Shown: piece after piece, positions 34,196 to 45,503 of the stretch
Layout: the number at the start of each line of letters is the position of its first letter
Numbering within the stretch: position 1 is the stretch's first letter
NCBI GenBank assembly: GCA_028023455.1
Contig: JAQFVV010006353.1
Location: 1,240,001-1,304,000 of the forward strand
Direction of reading: 5' to 3'
From: Epiperipatus broadwayi
Lineage: Eukaryota > Onychophora > Udeonychophora > Euonychophora > Peripatidae
DNA: 64,000 nucleotides
The notes under the pieces: model-generated
Told to the model about the DNA's origin: nothing
Seen by the model: the letters and a program-made list of their open reading frames with translations, nothing else
Databases searched by the model: none
Translations under genes and position numbers: made by a program

Positions 34196-34612
34196 ACTGC
34201 CTACTGTTATACTAGTAGTGATAAATAAATTATAAAATCATATAACATTATAATACTAGACAAAAAAAATAAAATTTTACTAAAATTCTTCCACGATCAT
34301 GGTTTCGTTTATTATTAAATAGACATTTTCAAGTGAATTTCAATAAGATATATGCAACATATACATACAAAACAAAATATCCTTTCACTTCAAAAATCAA
34401 CTTCTGCCTATTGCTACACCAGAATGATAAATAGAATATAAAAATATATAGCATTACAATACTAACAAAATTTTTTTTTACTAAAATTCTCCCATGATCA
34501 TGGTTTCATTTATCAACAGATGGATCTTCTCAAATGGAATTCAACAAGATATGTAGAACATATACAAAGAAAATAAAATAGCCTTCCATAATTTGCTTCA
34601 AAAACCAACTTC
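34196..34612. repeat. Tandem duplication, about 207-bp unit
   Basis: Units begin CTGCCTACTGTTATACTAG (about 34198) and CTGCCTATTGCTACACCAG (about 34405). They share TACTAAAATTCTTCCACGAT / TACTAAAATTCTCCCATGAT and TTCAATAAGATATATG / TTCAACAAGATATGTAG. No coding signal. Confidence 0.65.
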
Positions 34613-34839
34613 CTTTAAAAATCAAATGAAGTTTTCATGAGATTAATGGCCTCACATTCAAGAAAATTTATCATCGGTTTCATTTGCTCTTCTTTTTGAT
34701 TCATTTCTTTTATTAAAAAAATAATCACCGAATTATCAAATGTTTTACTACCTGTATATAATTTTCTATTTTATGCAGACATATATTACATTGTCAAATC
34801 CATCAAATATATTATTTATAATGCTGCAACAGAACTATC

Positions 34840-34960
34840 TGCAGTACTTTGCCTAGAAATTACTCCGCATTCAATTCGCTGGTATTTTATTTACAGCCAA
34901 TTATGCACTTCTTTAAAACATCTTTAAGATAATCTTTATAATGTAAACTATTTAAATAAA
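34840..34960 (-). pseudogene. Small LINE fragment (C2H2-tail family)
   Basis: The minus strand GTTTACATTATAAAGATTAT ... CTTAAAGATGTTTTAAAGAA corresponds to GTTTACGTTATAAGGATTAC ... CTCAAAGACATTCTAAGGAG in the copy at 25215-25852 (the YKDYLKDIL segment). Confidence 0.5.
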
Positions 34961-35329
34961 AGCTTTAACCCAACATCAAATAAATAACAGAAAAAGATGA
35001 TGAATGACACGATACATTGAGGGAAATAGAAAAGGAATAGTCTCTGCTTTTTTTATTTAAAATATTTATCTACGCAAGTTCTTGGGGTTAATCAAATAAA
35101 AAGAATATACCCAAAGCTTAATTTTAAATAAACGCTTATTAATAAAATATCAAAATGTAATAATTAACAGAACATCAAGGTAACTATCACGCTTCAGGAA
35201 CAAGATTTGTATTTCAGAATTATGTGATAAATTAGCCTCAAATGTTGTACAAATTATTAGTGTCTAATTAAGGGAAATCATTATGCATTAATCTGGTTAT
35301 AGACACTGATAGTAAATATAGGGAATTTG

Positions 35330-35790
35330 AACTCAGACTTTCAAGCATCCTTCAACTATCCACACTATCTTATATTACTGATACACATGACCACACAGAT
35401 GTAGAAAAGATAATCACCAATATATGTATTTCATAAACAAAGGCAAAACTCCCCATACAGAAGTGCCACCCTGTGCCAAACAGAGTAATCAATGGATGCC
35501 AGAAGGCTTGTTTGGCACAGGGTGGCACTACTGTATGGGGAGTTTTGCCTTTGTTTACAACAAATTATGTGCTAGTATAGAGATGGTGATCATGTGATGT
35601 TTGATATGTATTTCATGCTAAACCAGCACTCACCAATTGGTCCAGATCATCATTACCCACACATATAATCAAAGCTCAGTTTACATTAAGATAGCAAATT
35701 CTTATACTTTAATTGGACAGGCTTCTTCAATCTATTCCAACCTCCAATTCTTCAGCCATCCATACCATTGGAAATCTGATGATGGAAAGC
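35330..35790 (-). repeat. Family E copy interrupted by family A
   Basis: Reverse complement of 17885-18110 on both sides of an inserted family A element. It starts TTTGAACTCAGACTTTCAAG and ends CCATTGGAAATCTGATGATG. The hammerhead core of this copy is decayed (TTGGTGA for CTGATGA), but stem II GTGCTG/TAGCAT and GAAATA remain at about 35608-35632 on the minus strand. Confidence 0.65.
35435..35603 (+). mobile_element. Nested family A insertion with 13-bp TSD
   Basis: A 169-bp insert lies between ATATGTATTTCAT (35422-35434) and the same 13-mer (35604-35616). It consists of a compact hairpin (AAAGGCAAAACTCCCCATAC ... and inverse, with CACCCTGTGCCAAACAG) followed by the family tail (GCTAGTATAGAGATGGTGAT CATGTGATGTTTG). 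It sits in a family E repeat whose uninterrupted relative is at 17885-18110 (ATACGTATTTCATGC). The hammerhead segment is deleted. Confidence 0.85.
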
Positions 35791-35794
35791 CCAA

Positions 35795-38510
35795 ATAATA
35801 ATTAATAAAGAATTAAGATGATAACTTTTATTCACTTTTCATTCAATCTTTTTTTATAATTTAAATGGTTTTATTTAAATTACCGGGTTTTTTTTTAATA
35901 TTTCTGTTTAGATAAAATTTTATAATCCACTTTTTACCCACTTTTCAATTTCTAATCTGGTTGAACCTTTGTATACATATGTATTCCTATGATAATACTT
36001 TTTTTTTAATAGTTTGCAAACAATTTTAGCAAGAAATTAGTGAAAAATTTTAATTTCATATATAATATTAGTATTAGCAGTGTCCAGAAGTACTCTGTAA
36101 TTTAATACTCAATAATACTTTGAAAATTAGAACAATTCACTTTTATTTAGTATATACTTTTATAATATTTGAATATAAGTATAATTTATAAACTCGGAGT
36201 TTAGATATAATTACTAGGGGATTTGAACACAGACTTTCAAGCTCCCTTCTGCTATCCATTCTTTTATTTAACGTAATTCCCTTTTTTTGTTTTTTCTGTC
36301 TAGTAATTTAATTTAAATAAATTCAACTCATTGTAGTAACTCAGTATTACATACATAAAACCAAAAAGTGGGGGGGGGGGGTATTTATATAGACGCACTA
36401 AAAAATTATTTTTTCTTCAGCATTCACAAATAAAAGTGAAGTGATCATATTTAGAAATATTCTTCGTTATTAATGTAAAAAATATTACAACGGAGTCTAA
36501 ATATAAAATTTAGAAAGATTTATTGTACCAAGAATATCTTCACTCATTCTCAATTTTATATTTAAACTCTGTTTTAGTATGTTTACATTAATATTTAGAA
36601 TGGCAGAGTATCAAAATGTATATATTCTTAGTTATACTTGATATCACGGGGGAAAAATCTCTGACCCTCGAAAGCTCTCAATCCAGTCAATGGACATTTT
36701 CTAAAATGTCCGGTCATTTTCTAAAATGTATATAAAATGGCACTGTAGAAAACATGCACATAATGTAAATATTAAATTGAATTAAATAAAATAAAATATT
36801 TATTTTTTCAACTACTATGTTTTTTTCTCCAAACTTTATAATAGTTCTAGTTTGTTCTATCAGAAGTGCAATATTCCAACAAATTAATTACATTATGTGG
36901 TCAATCTGACTATGAATTTAATCCATCATGTTAAGAGCAATTTGTTTTTATAATGATTATGTTTTTATAATGATTTTTGTTAGATGAACATATATTAGTA
37001 AAAATTAAATATGAATTTTATTTTGTTTTATTATTATTTTGCATTTAATTTTTTTTAGTAGAAAGGCTAAACCAAGATAGAGGAAAATTGACACAAAAAA
37101 ATTGAGTATCCCAAAACAAATGGACCAATGTATATTTTGTCTTAAAAATAAATCCTAGATATGAGATAGAATAAAATATCTTTATATGACAACAAAATAA
37201 TATATGACAATATCTGTAATAAAGCAACATAAAGGATCTAGTTCCTTGTATTTTAAATATTTTTTCTTATAAAAAAAAAATAATAAATCAATATGCCGAA
37301 TATAACTGAAGAATATTTCACTAATTAAAGAACACAATATTAAGAGACACTATTTATCAAACATTCTGATTATAACAAAAGTATTGGGGAAGAAATATAA
37401 AAACAAAAAACTTGAGGAATTTCAGTGGCTGACATGTTTTATAAAAAGTACAACAAGTCAGAAAATTTTATGAAAGAAAGATACATTGTATCAAAAAAAA
37501 AAAAAAAAAAAGAAAATTTGAAACCATTTTCTGAAGGATTGTCATTAAATGTGGAACAATCATTAATAATGATGACATTATTTATTTTTAATTCACAAAA
37601 AATATGATGCCCTTGTTTAAAAAGAGAAAGTTGAAATTGGCCTGCTAGTTAAAAATGTTGCCCATCCATTTTACATAAATAGAAATTAGATGTGTATTTT
37701 TAAAATGGCTAAGAATATTAAGTTAAAAATATTAAATTGTAATTCTTACTTGATGAGAAATTCATAAAAATTAATAGAATATGGAACTAAGTCTACTTCT
37801 AAACACAAGTGCCCGAGCTGAAGAAACATTATTTTTTACTTCTTGTGCATATATATGAATAAAAGCATTTCTTTAAAAGCATTATTTTTCTTTTATGTTA
37901 AATGTAAAATAATAAATACAATGAAAAGAGAATTTTACATTGTGCTCACACACACAAATCATTATTTTAAAATACATACATGAACGATATTACAATATTA
38001 TACATTTATTTTACTAATCAATATGAATTTTGGGATTTCAATATTTACATCCTTTGAAATATTTTCACTTGGATATTAGAAGTTGGTAAGTTGGGCAGTT
38101 ACATATGTAATCTTTGCCAGCTTCAAAAATAAAAACCTCATAAAGTAATCTACATTTAATATTCATTATTGGAAAATTAATGATTGCATAAATTAGTTTT
38201 ACATACATCTAATAGCATCATATATAAAATTAAAATTTTTAAATAATACAATTAATCTTTAGCCTGGAATCATATATTGTGTATGTCCATGTGTCCATGA
38301 ATATATTTGTATAATCTACTGCAACTTAAAAATAACAAGATTTAATTCTTAGCAATCAAATCTTATCTTATGCAAATTTACACACATATCCATATCCACT
38401 CAAAACTTATATTTTGGATACTTTATTAATTCTTGATAAATCAATCTATTAAAGTAAAAGAATGCATTTCATATACATATTATCGTAATTTCTACATATT
38501 TATGCATTAT
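35795..38510. other. A/T-rich stretch, nothing recognised
   Basis: A G run at about 36369-36380 and CA microsatellite scraps. The word GGGGATTTGAACACAGACTTTCAAGC (36219-36244) resembles the end of family E. No coding or RNA evidence. Confidence 0.4.
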
Positions 38511-38513
38511 TTG

Positions 38514-38660
38514 CAACCTATGTTTCGACTGTCTTGCAGACAGTCAAAACATAAGTGTATGTGTGTATATGTACAATAAAAGATTTTTGCTAAAAAGAGT
38601 TTGAAGGGATTTGGATAAATTGGATTTATATAAGATATTATAGCAAAAATAAAGGAAAAA
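38514..38660 (+). repeat. Family C fragment with collapsed HHR
   Basis: ATGTTTCGACTGTC and GACAGTCAAAACATAA meet as a small palindrome: two opposed CAGTC-GAAAC halves joined with the CTGAAGA parts deleted. AAAAGATTTTTGCTAAAAAG and the family C tail GGATAAATTG ... TATAAGATATTATAGC follow. Truncated copy. Confidence 0.6.
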
Positions 38661-38993
38661 GTGATTTTAGTAATATTTCTAAAGACAAAAGTATATTTTT
38701 ATTGTAAAAGCTTTTTTTTACATATTTGATTTTTACTTTTTAATTAACAAACTTTCAATTTCACAATAATTTTACAAAATGTGATGAGTATAGGATTAAA
38801 TTTGCTTTACTGTGTATCGATACAGTTACATAATTTTGCTATCCTGTACAGTTTAGTGCACTGCTTGAAAACCTATTTTACATGTTCTGTTCAAAGATAT
38901 ATTACAAATTTCAAAAGAAATTTTATAATTTAAAATATTTCTAGCATTCTCACATATTTATAAAAAAATAAATTCAACAAAACATTTTTAAAT

Positions 38994-39068
38994 CAATTAT
39001 TTTATATAGCGCCGATGTTTTATAAACTGTAATAGTTATACAACATTAAGCTGTGCACATGCGCTTTG
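38994..39068 (-). mobile_element. Truncated family D copy with 11-bp TSD
   Basis: A 75-bp insert between two CATTTTTAAAT repeats (38983-38993 and 39069-39079). It keeps only the tail TTTTATATAGCGCCGATGTT TTATAAACTGTAATAG and the first bases of the arm (TGTGCACATGCGC). A copy that keeps one end only is what 5' truncation during target-primed reverse transcription gives. It is not expected of a cut-and-paste element. Confidence 0.65.
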
Positions 39069-39886
39069 CATTTTTAAATGTTTTTCACAGAGAGTTTAAT
39101 TTTTAAATGTTCATAATAAAAATTGCTATAAGTTTTATTCTTAAAAAAATCCATTTTCTAATCATTCAAAAAACATTACTCGAAATTAAAAATTACTAAA
39201 ATTAAACATTGAAATAATTGTATTTTCTAATTACTTGTATTATTATTTTTAAATTTAGGTCAATTTAGATATCTTTCAAGCTTTCTTACTCTCTACAAAT
39301 AAAATAATGTTAATAACTACATAACTATGCAGATTTTCAAAATGAATTAAGTCCATTACTTCACTTGGCATTAGAAGTGCAAGAAAAAAAACTAGTTTAA
39401 AACCTTTTCAGAATTCTAAGGTTGCAATGCAGTATATTAAAATAATAGACTTTTTCTTTGTTTTCCATTTGCAATTTGTTGGATATTGATCCTTGCTCTG
39501 TATGTACACTGTAATGTTTTTCTTTAAATATAGTAACAATATTGAATTTAATTTGTAATATTTCTTAAACCCTCGATGTATTTCCCAATGGTATTTTTGA
39601 AGAGATATTTCAAAAGGCTAAAGATTAATCAATAAAACATCAACTTTTTCCCAAAGAAAGTAGACTAAAAAGGGAGGTCTTAGTAGTAAAGATTACATCA
39701 CACACTCCAACACAGAGCACTTTTTCAAGTCTTTCCATTCGCTGCTTTAATCTTCAAACACTAAAACTTAATTACTTCCCTAAGATTATAATTCAGCAGT
39801 GGTCAATATTTTTAGCCCATGTGCAAACTTTTTCATCTTTAAATTCAAGTGTGTAACTTCTTGCCTGTTGTTAGTATCCTGTAGAC

Positions 39887-40312
39887 CTGGGGTGGGAAAA
39901 CAGCGGCCCGAGGGCCACATGCAGCCCGCTAAGAGTTTTTATGCGGCCTGCCAAGACAATCAAAAAAATCCACATTAAACTGAGATTTCCTTCTCATGCG
40001 CGACTAAAGATTTGTCTCATATTTTCCACTAGGATGGCTACGTCAATATACATGCGCAGTATAGAGACGGTGTGCAGTGCTTTTCCAGTTGATCAGGTTA
40101 ATTTCAATTTTGTCTTTGCATTAGCAAATATATACATTTCCAACTTTAGTGAAACCCATGAACCCTCTGAAAAAATGTAAAATCGGTGATGAATATCGTG
40201 TGTTAAAGAAGAATGGACAAACATATATTTCTTCAGTAATACAGGGAATAAAGCAGTATGTTTATTGTGTCATGAAAAAAAGGTGTGACCCTCCGATAAC
40301 CTTCGCTTCCAC
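39887..40312 (+). mobile_element. GTF2IRD2-type hAT fragment, right end missing
   Basis: About 85% similar by eye to the left part of the element at 30200: CTGGGGTGGGAAAACAGCGG, CCCGAGGGCCACATGCAGCC, GCTAAGAGTTTTTATGCGGC. It keeps the transposase start (KKCKIGDEYRV ... CVMKKR in shifted frames). The left terminal repeat has mutations. The sequence stops at TTCGCTTCCACAA with no right terminal repeat. Confidence 0.75.
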
Positions 40313-40464
40313 AATACCAATATCATATAATCATCTATTATTAAATGTTGAATATCTAGAAAATTTTAAACCTTCATTTAAACTTTTCCAAAATGCAAAT
40401 AACTGCAATAGTAACAACACACAAGTGGACAACACAGGTTAGTAGATTACATGTTTCGAACAGT

Positions 40465-40612
40465 ATTACTCTCCGTTCTTCAGGAGTTGCTGGCCTGACC
40501 AGTGACAATGCTAACATAGGAGTGGAACTTATACCCTTACATTTTTGAATATCAAGGTTTAAGGAAATGCTCTAACCAACTAAACTAATCTGCCACTTAT
40601 ATGCTTGCTCAT
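40465..40612 (-). repeat. tRNA-headed SINE with HHR-like tail
   Basis: The minus strand reads TAGTTTAGTTGGTTAGAGC (A box) and then GGGTATAAGTTCCACTCC (decayed B box). The shared body CATTGTCACTGGTCAGGCCAG, CTGAAGA, ACGG-agagtaata-CTGT, TC, GAAAC, ATGTA follow. The last part has the hammerhead boxes in order, and ACATGT would be a palindromic stem III. A competing pairing GAACGG/CTGTTC overlaps the CTGAAGA box, and no stem I is evident, so a functional ribozyme is uncertain. Confidence 0.6.
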
Positions 40613-42160
40613 TTCTTTCCATGTGACTGCTAACAATAAATGATACAAAGCATTTTTCTAGTAATATAATAATGTACTACAGCTAGCATTTAAAGTTCAA
40701 ATACTGTTCACTTTAATGAGACTTCTGAGTCTATTTTGCTGTCACCAGATTTATAATCTTTGAAGTTAAGCATTTTTTAAAAAAAAATTTGAATCACTCA
40801 TGAGGATATGATCTCATTTTTTACGATTGTCATTGATGAGAATAATTATTGTAAAAAAAAAAAAAATGGTAAGGCTTACAAAATGCAATCAATTACAAAA
40901 ACGAAGATTAAAAACATTTACAGAATCGATCTGGATTGCACCCTCAAATAAAGATGAGTAAAACGTCTACTTACAAATTGGATTGGAGCAAATTTTTTTG
41001 AGTTCGACTCTTGGAATTTGATTTTTTAATTCTTTTTACCGATTATTAACAAAAGTTATTTTATGACTGCAATATTACTTTACAAGTTCTATTTTTACTT
41101 TTTATTTTTATAATGAAGAGTTTGATGTATCAATATCAATCGACCCATATTCCAAGTTTGATGCACGAGTTGATCATCCCTGTTTCAGATCAACTCCTTC
41201 CTTGTATCACTTTTACTTTTCACAGATCCTTCCAATATATATTTCTCAATTTTTCTAAATATATTTTCAATACAATTCCTTTTTAATTCTTTTTTACATT
41301 CATATGTAAAAGCTTACAATAATGTCACCTCTCTTTTTCTAATCGAACTAAATCTCTTTTCCATATAAAAAAAAAAAAAACATTTTAAAATCTCTTTCTT
41401 AATTATGTTTAAAATAACTTCCTTAGCCAATGCAATTCTTCCTCTAAAATCTTTAATGCTATTTGCACCAACAGTTGTCCAATTTAACTAAACACTTACA
41501 AATACTAACCTGCTTCGTGCCCACATTTTATAATATTTTATCACTTCTTAGATTCACTGCTTTAATCTTAAGTATTTACTTTATCTCAAAGACTGCGAAT
41601 TTTAATAATCTTTCTCAACAATTTTTTTAACTCATTCTTACTCCCATGCCATCAGATTAAAGGAAATGAAACTTCCTATCTTAATGTCAGCTTCCCTTTA
41701 ATAAAAACAACATTCAATTTTAACCAATTCATCTAAATGTTTATTAAATAATACACAACTACAAATGATAACACTGTCTTGTACTTTTTCTTAAAACTAC
41801 CTCTCAAAAATAAAAAAAACTGCTTAATATTTAATGCTTGGAAGATGCGTTAATCATTTCTCTTTCCAATCCTTCTTTTTCCAAACATTTATCAAAACGA
41901 TCTAATCCACGTGGATGCTTTTTCAAAAATAATAAAATCCTAATTTATCTTCCTCTTTCAATATATGTTATGCAATAGATATCAACATTTCAATTGCATT
42001 TTTATTCCTCTTTCTTATTTATGCCCTTTCTGCTTTTCAAATAAAACGTTTTTATAAAATATCTATTCAATACTTTCAACATCTTTATTACACGAGATTA
42101 AATGTATCTCTTAAAATCCTCACATTTTTCTTCATTATTTTTTTCCTATTGAAGTTATAA
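40613..42160. other. A/T-rich; G-poor plus strand from 41100
   Basis: 41100-42150 is strikingly poor in G on the plus strand, giving purine-rich minus-strand pieces such as FLKKHPRGLDRFDKCLEKEG. These may be a decayed LINE region, but I cannot place them in a known domain. Confidence 0.3.
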
Positions 42161-42690
42161 CTATCATCATCATCATCAACCATTATCAATCCACTGCAGG
42201 ATGAAGATCTCTCCAAGTTCAATCCATCTCCGAACTTTAGCTTCTCTTCTCTACATCACCCCTGCACACTTTCTTATTTCATCCATCCATCTCACATGTG
42301 GTCTCTTTCTGGGTCTTTTGCAATCTCTTGGAATCCGGTTTAAGATTTCAATTGTCCATTTATTTTCATCTCTTCTAGCAATATGTCCAGCCCAACTCTA
42401 TTTGTTAATTTTTTCAATGAGATCAGTAACACCTGTTTGTTTTCTTACCCATATATTGCATTTTCGATCTCCTCGTTATTCCTAACACATATCTCTCCAT
42501 ACTTCTTTGAGTGGTCTGAAGTCTCTGTACTGCTCTTCTATTAAGTGTCCAAATCTCAGAGCCATAAGTAAGAACTGGTACACATTTATTAAAAACCTTC
42601 CCTTTTCAAACACATTATATAGGTTATTATTCTGGGTAAAAAGTACATTACAATCGTTGCAAATTCTTTTACATCCTTTTCTCTGCAAAG
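42161..42690 (-). pseudogene. LINE 3' end (RTE-like) with ATG-repeat tail
   Basis: The minus strand gives, across one frameshift: VPVLTYGSEIWTLNRRAVQ, RLQTTQRSMERYVLGI, RRDRKCNIWVRKQTGV, WAGHIARRDENKW, RPHVRWMDEIRKCAGVM. This is the standard C-terminal series of RTE-like endonuclease-reverse transcriptases. It ends at an ATGATGATG simple repeat (42164-42178 on plus as CAT repeats), a typical RTE 3' tail. The catalytic reverse transcriptase part is absent (5' truncation). Confidence 0.8.
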
Positions 42691-42814
42691 TTTTTAATAA
42701 TTCAAATGGAATATTACTAATATGGTGTTATTATTTCTACTATAGAAGCTATGTGTTCTTCTCTATTTTTTTTTCCAAAATAAATACTACCTTGTATGGT
42801 GAGTGCAATGGTCG

Positions 42815-42905
42815 AATGTAAGATCCTTGGACCAATTCCAGTGCTGGTATTTCAGGGACTTGAACTTCTTATGAACTCTCAAGCAATGAAGCCATTTGAT
42901 TATTG
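42815..42905 (-). repeat. Dispersed SINE-like repeat
   Basis: Shares GACCAATTCCAGTGCTGGTATTTCAGGG and GAACTTCTTATGAACTCTCA-GCAATGAAGCCATT (in pieces) with 13760-13850. The minus strand contains AGTTCAAGTCCC, a good B box. No clear A box. Confidence 0.4.
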
Positions 42906-45302
42906 GTTTTCTCTTCAAACTGCGTGTAACACTATCTCTAATTCAATACATGTGTTATATAGTCACACAGTTTAACTATTCATCACCAAAAAATTTAAAG
43001 TATTAGCCATCAGGATCACGAATTATAACATGAAATGTGGGAAGGGTGTTTCATATGCATTATCTACAATGCTCTTCCAGCCATCACGAAATCATGCAAA
43101 CAAATTGAAAATGTTCTTACGATTTATGACTTCAATACCATACGCAGTTTGAATCCTATGTTTTGGAAGTAATCTCGCCCAACTTGAAACAAAATTTAAT
43201 ATTAGTCTATTGTTCTATAGTGGGTATCGCATTTCACATTGTAACTCATGATTCAGACATGCTAGCACCTTACAATTTTTGTGGTAAATAGATAAACTAT
43301 GTCAGTACCTAACTCACACATTGACTCAGAGATGGTATGACTGGCAATTTGGAGAAACCCAGTTACCTTTTCACTGGGACGCAATGTTTATAAATAGTTC
43401 TTTCCTTTCTTGCTTCAACCGCTACTTCATTCTTATTATTCTACTTTTCCCACCCAAAAAAGATTTATTCTATAATAAATTAAAGTTACATTTCCTTCCA
43501 AATCTGTGTATAACAACTAAATTCTCATTCTAGCCACACTTTTATGTTCTAATTCTTTATTAAACTTTCTAGATCTCTTTCTACATTCATTTGCAATTAT
43601 ATTTTTTTATTGTCTTCTCTCAACTGTTTTATTATTAGATCTTGTTTCTATAATTGTTAACTCGAGGCTTTTTCCTTGTATCTTTCTCATTATATATTAC
43701 CCGCACAAGTTTCCTTTCAATTATTCTTAAATTTAAATTTTGTTTAGCATAATTGTTTTTACTTCTTTTAATTAATTTCTCATCCCCAAAATTTGTTTCT
43801 TAATGCTTCCCCTTAATTTATTAAAATTTAGTTTCAATTCTATCGATATTAAATTGCCAAATAAATCTGTCTGCTTCAGAATTGTGTGCACGGATTCTTT
43901 GTGCTGCCCATAGTCAGTTATTTATCGTTTGGAGCTTTTTTGTGATTTTAAAACTATATGCTCATTATCATTACATTATTTGCCCTATTATCAACCTTAT
44001 TTCAAATTCCACGTCTATCATCTCATTTTTCCAATCCCGAAAATCATTATACAGTCACAGTTTTTCATATTTGTTTTCAATTATATTTTCCAATTTCCCC
44101 ATGCAAAAATCTCTTTTCATATAATATTCACTAGTAAGCATATATGCCCGTATAATCATTATTCCTTACAACATTCTCTCTTGCTCTAATCAATAGCAAT
44201 TAAAATTACATTAACTTCTATCGCAACAATAAATTTTTTAACACCCTTTCTTCTTCACCTCCTAACCCATCCAAATCTTTTCACAGAAATCTAGAATATC
44301 AAACCATTTCCTATTCATTTTTTTTGTGGATTTTCATATTTTTGAATGTATTTATATTTCTAACATTCTATAAAATTTTAAAAATACTCTTTGCCAGATT
44401 AGCACTCCATTTGCTTTCCAAAATATTCTTTGCCAAATTATTACTGGATTTGTTGTCCACATTTTTTTCTAACTACATCTTTCATAAAATAGTTTATATA
44501 AAAGTTACCTTAATCTTATTTTGCAATATAATATTTTATTTTTTAAAAATCAATAAATAAATTGGACTTCAATTAAAACATATACTAATACTCAGCTAAG
44601 TAGAAATAAGTTGCCTAATTGTTCATAAATAAAAATTTACAATCGATAATTAGATAACTGAAAATTTTTGTTTCTAGAATATAAATATATTTTAGATATC
44701 TTTATCACCAAAAGAAAAAAATAATATGAAAAAATATATATATAAGATTTTGGAAAGGGAAAGGGGGTAAATAATAAATACCATACATAAATCAAGAAGC
44801 AATAAAAAAAACACTAAATTGCCTTTGAACTTATATGTTTAGAAAGAAAGTAAAATCATTAAATATATTTATAAACAAGTTATATGAACACATTTGTCAA
44901 AAAATAATAAAAAACAAAGTTATTAAGATTACCAGTTATTTATAAAGAAATAGTAAGAACTAGACTGCACAACAATCACTCACTTTTGAACTTACCCCAA
45001 CTTAGGATAAAAAGAATAAAAACAACTACATATTTACAAAATAAGTTAAAGCAAAAAAAACACACACACAATAGAATTAAAATAAAGAAAAAATAATATT
45101 TAATGGATATGTGCTTTTTTTTTTTGTCTTTTTTTTCAAAACCAAATCAATACTTTCCATGCACAAATCAAAAGTAAAACAAAAACATATAATAAACAAA
45201 TAAGTTTATAATTATTTCAAAAATTAATAATCAAATAATATTTTTTAAAAATTACTAAGTAATTTTAAAAAAAATAATTTTTTTTAAATTTTCCAAAGTT
45301 AC
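42906..45302. other. A/T-rich stretch; 43500-44560 G-poor on plus
   Basis: No recognised gene. Plus frames of 70-86 codons at 43321-44560 are T/A-rich and hydrophobic, as chance frames in G-poor DNA are. Two similar 45-base words (CTTTGCCAGATTAGCACTCC / CTTTGCCAAATTATTACTGG) sit near 44392 and 44430. Confidence 0.35.
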
Positions 45303-45503
45303 TAGTACATATAATACACTTCACCGTCTGATGGCGCTGTTTTTCACCCAATGCACATCAATATACATATTCATGGGATGACGATACGGTCAAATATGGT
45401 AAATTTTATAAATTTATATACGATCTTTTAAATATACGTTGTTGTTTTTTTTATATATGGTATTTTGTTTTTTTAGCGGTGGAGTGTATTATATGTATTA
45501 ATA
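45303..45503. mobile_element. Possible MITE with 22-bp inverted ends
   Basis: ACATATAATACACTTCACCG at the left and CGGTGGAGTGTATTATATGT at the right are inverse with one mismatch, about 200 bases apart. The inside has no coding sequence. The target duplication is unclear. Confidence 0.5.

Noticed and set aside
42507-42821. 104-codon plus-strand frame
   Set aside because: Antisense to the LINE fragment at 42161-42690.
43321-44560. Several hydrophobic plus-strand frames of 70-86 codons
   Set aside because: They follow from T/A-rich, G-poor sequence in which phenylalanine, leucine and isoleucine codons dominate; overlapping frames coexist, which real genes would not show.
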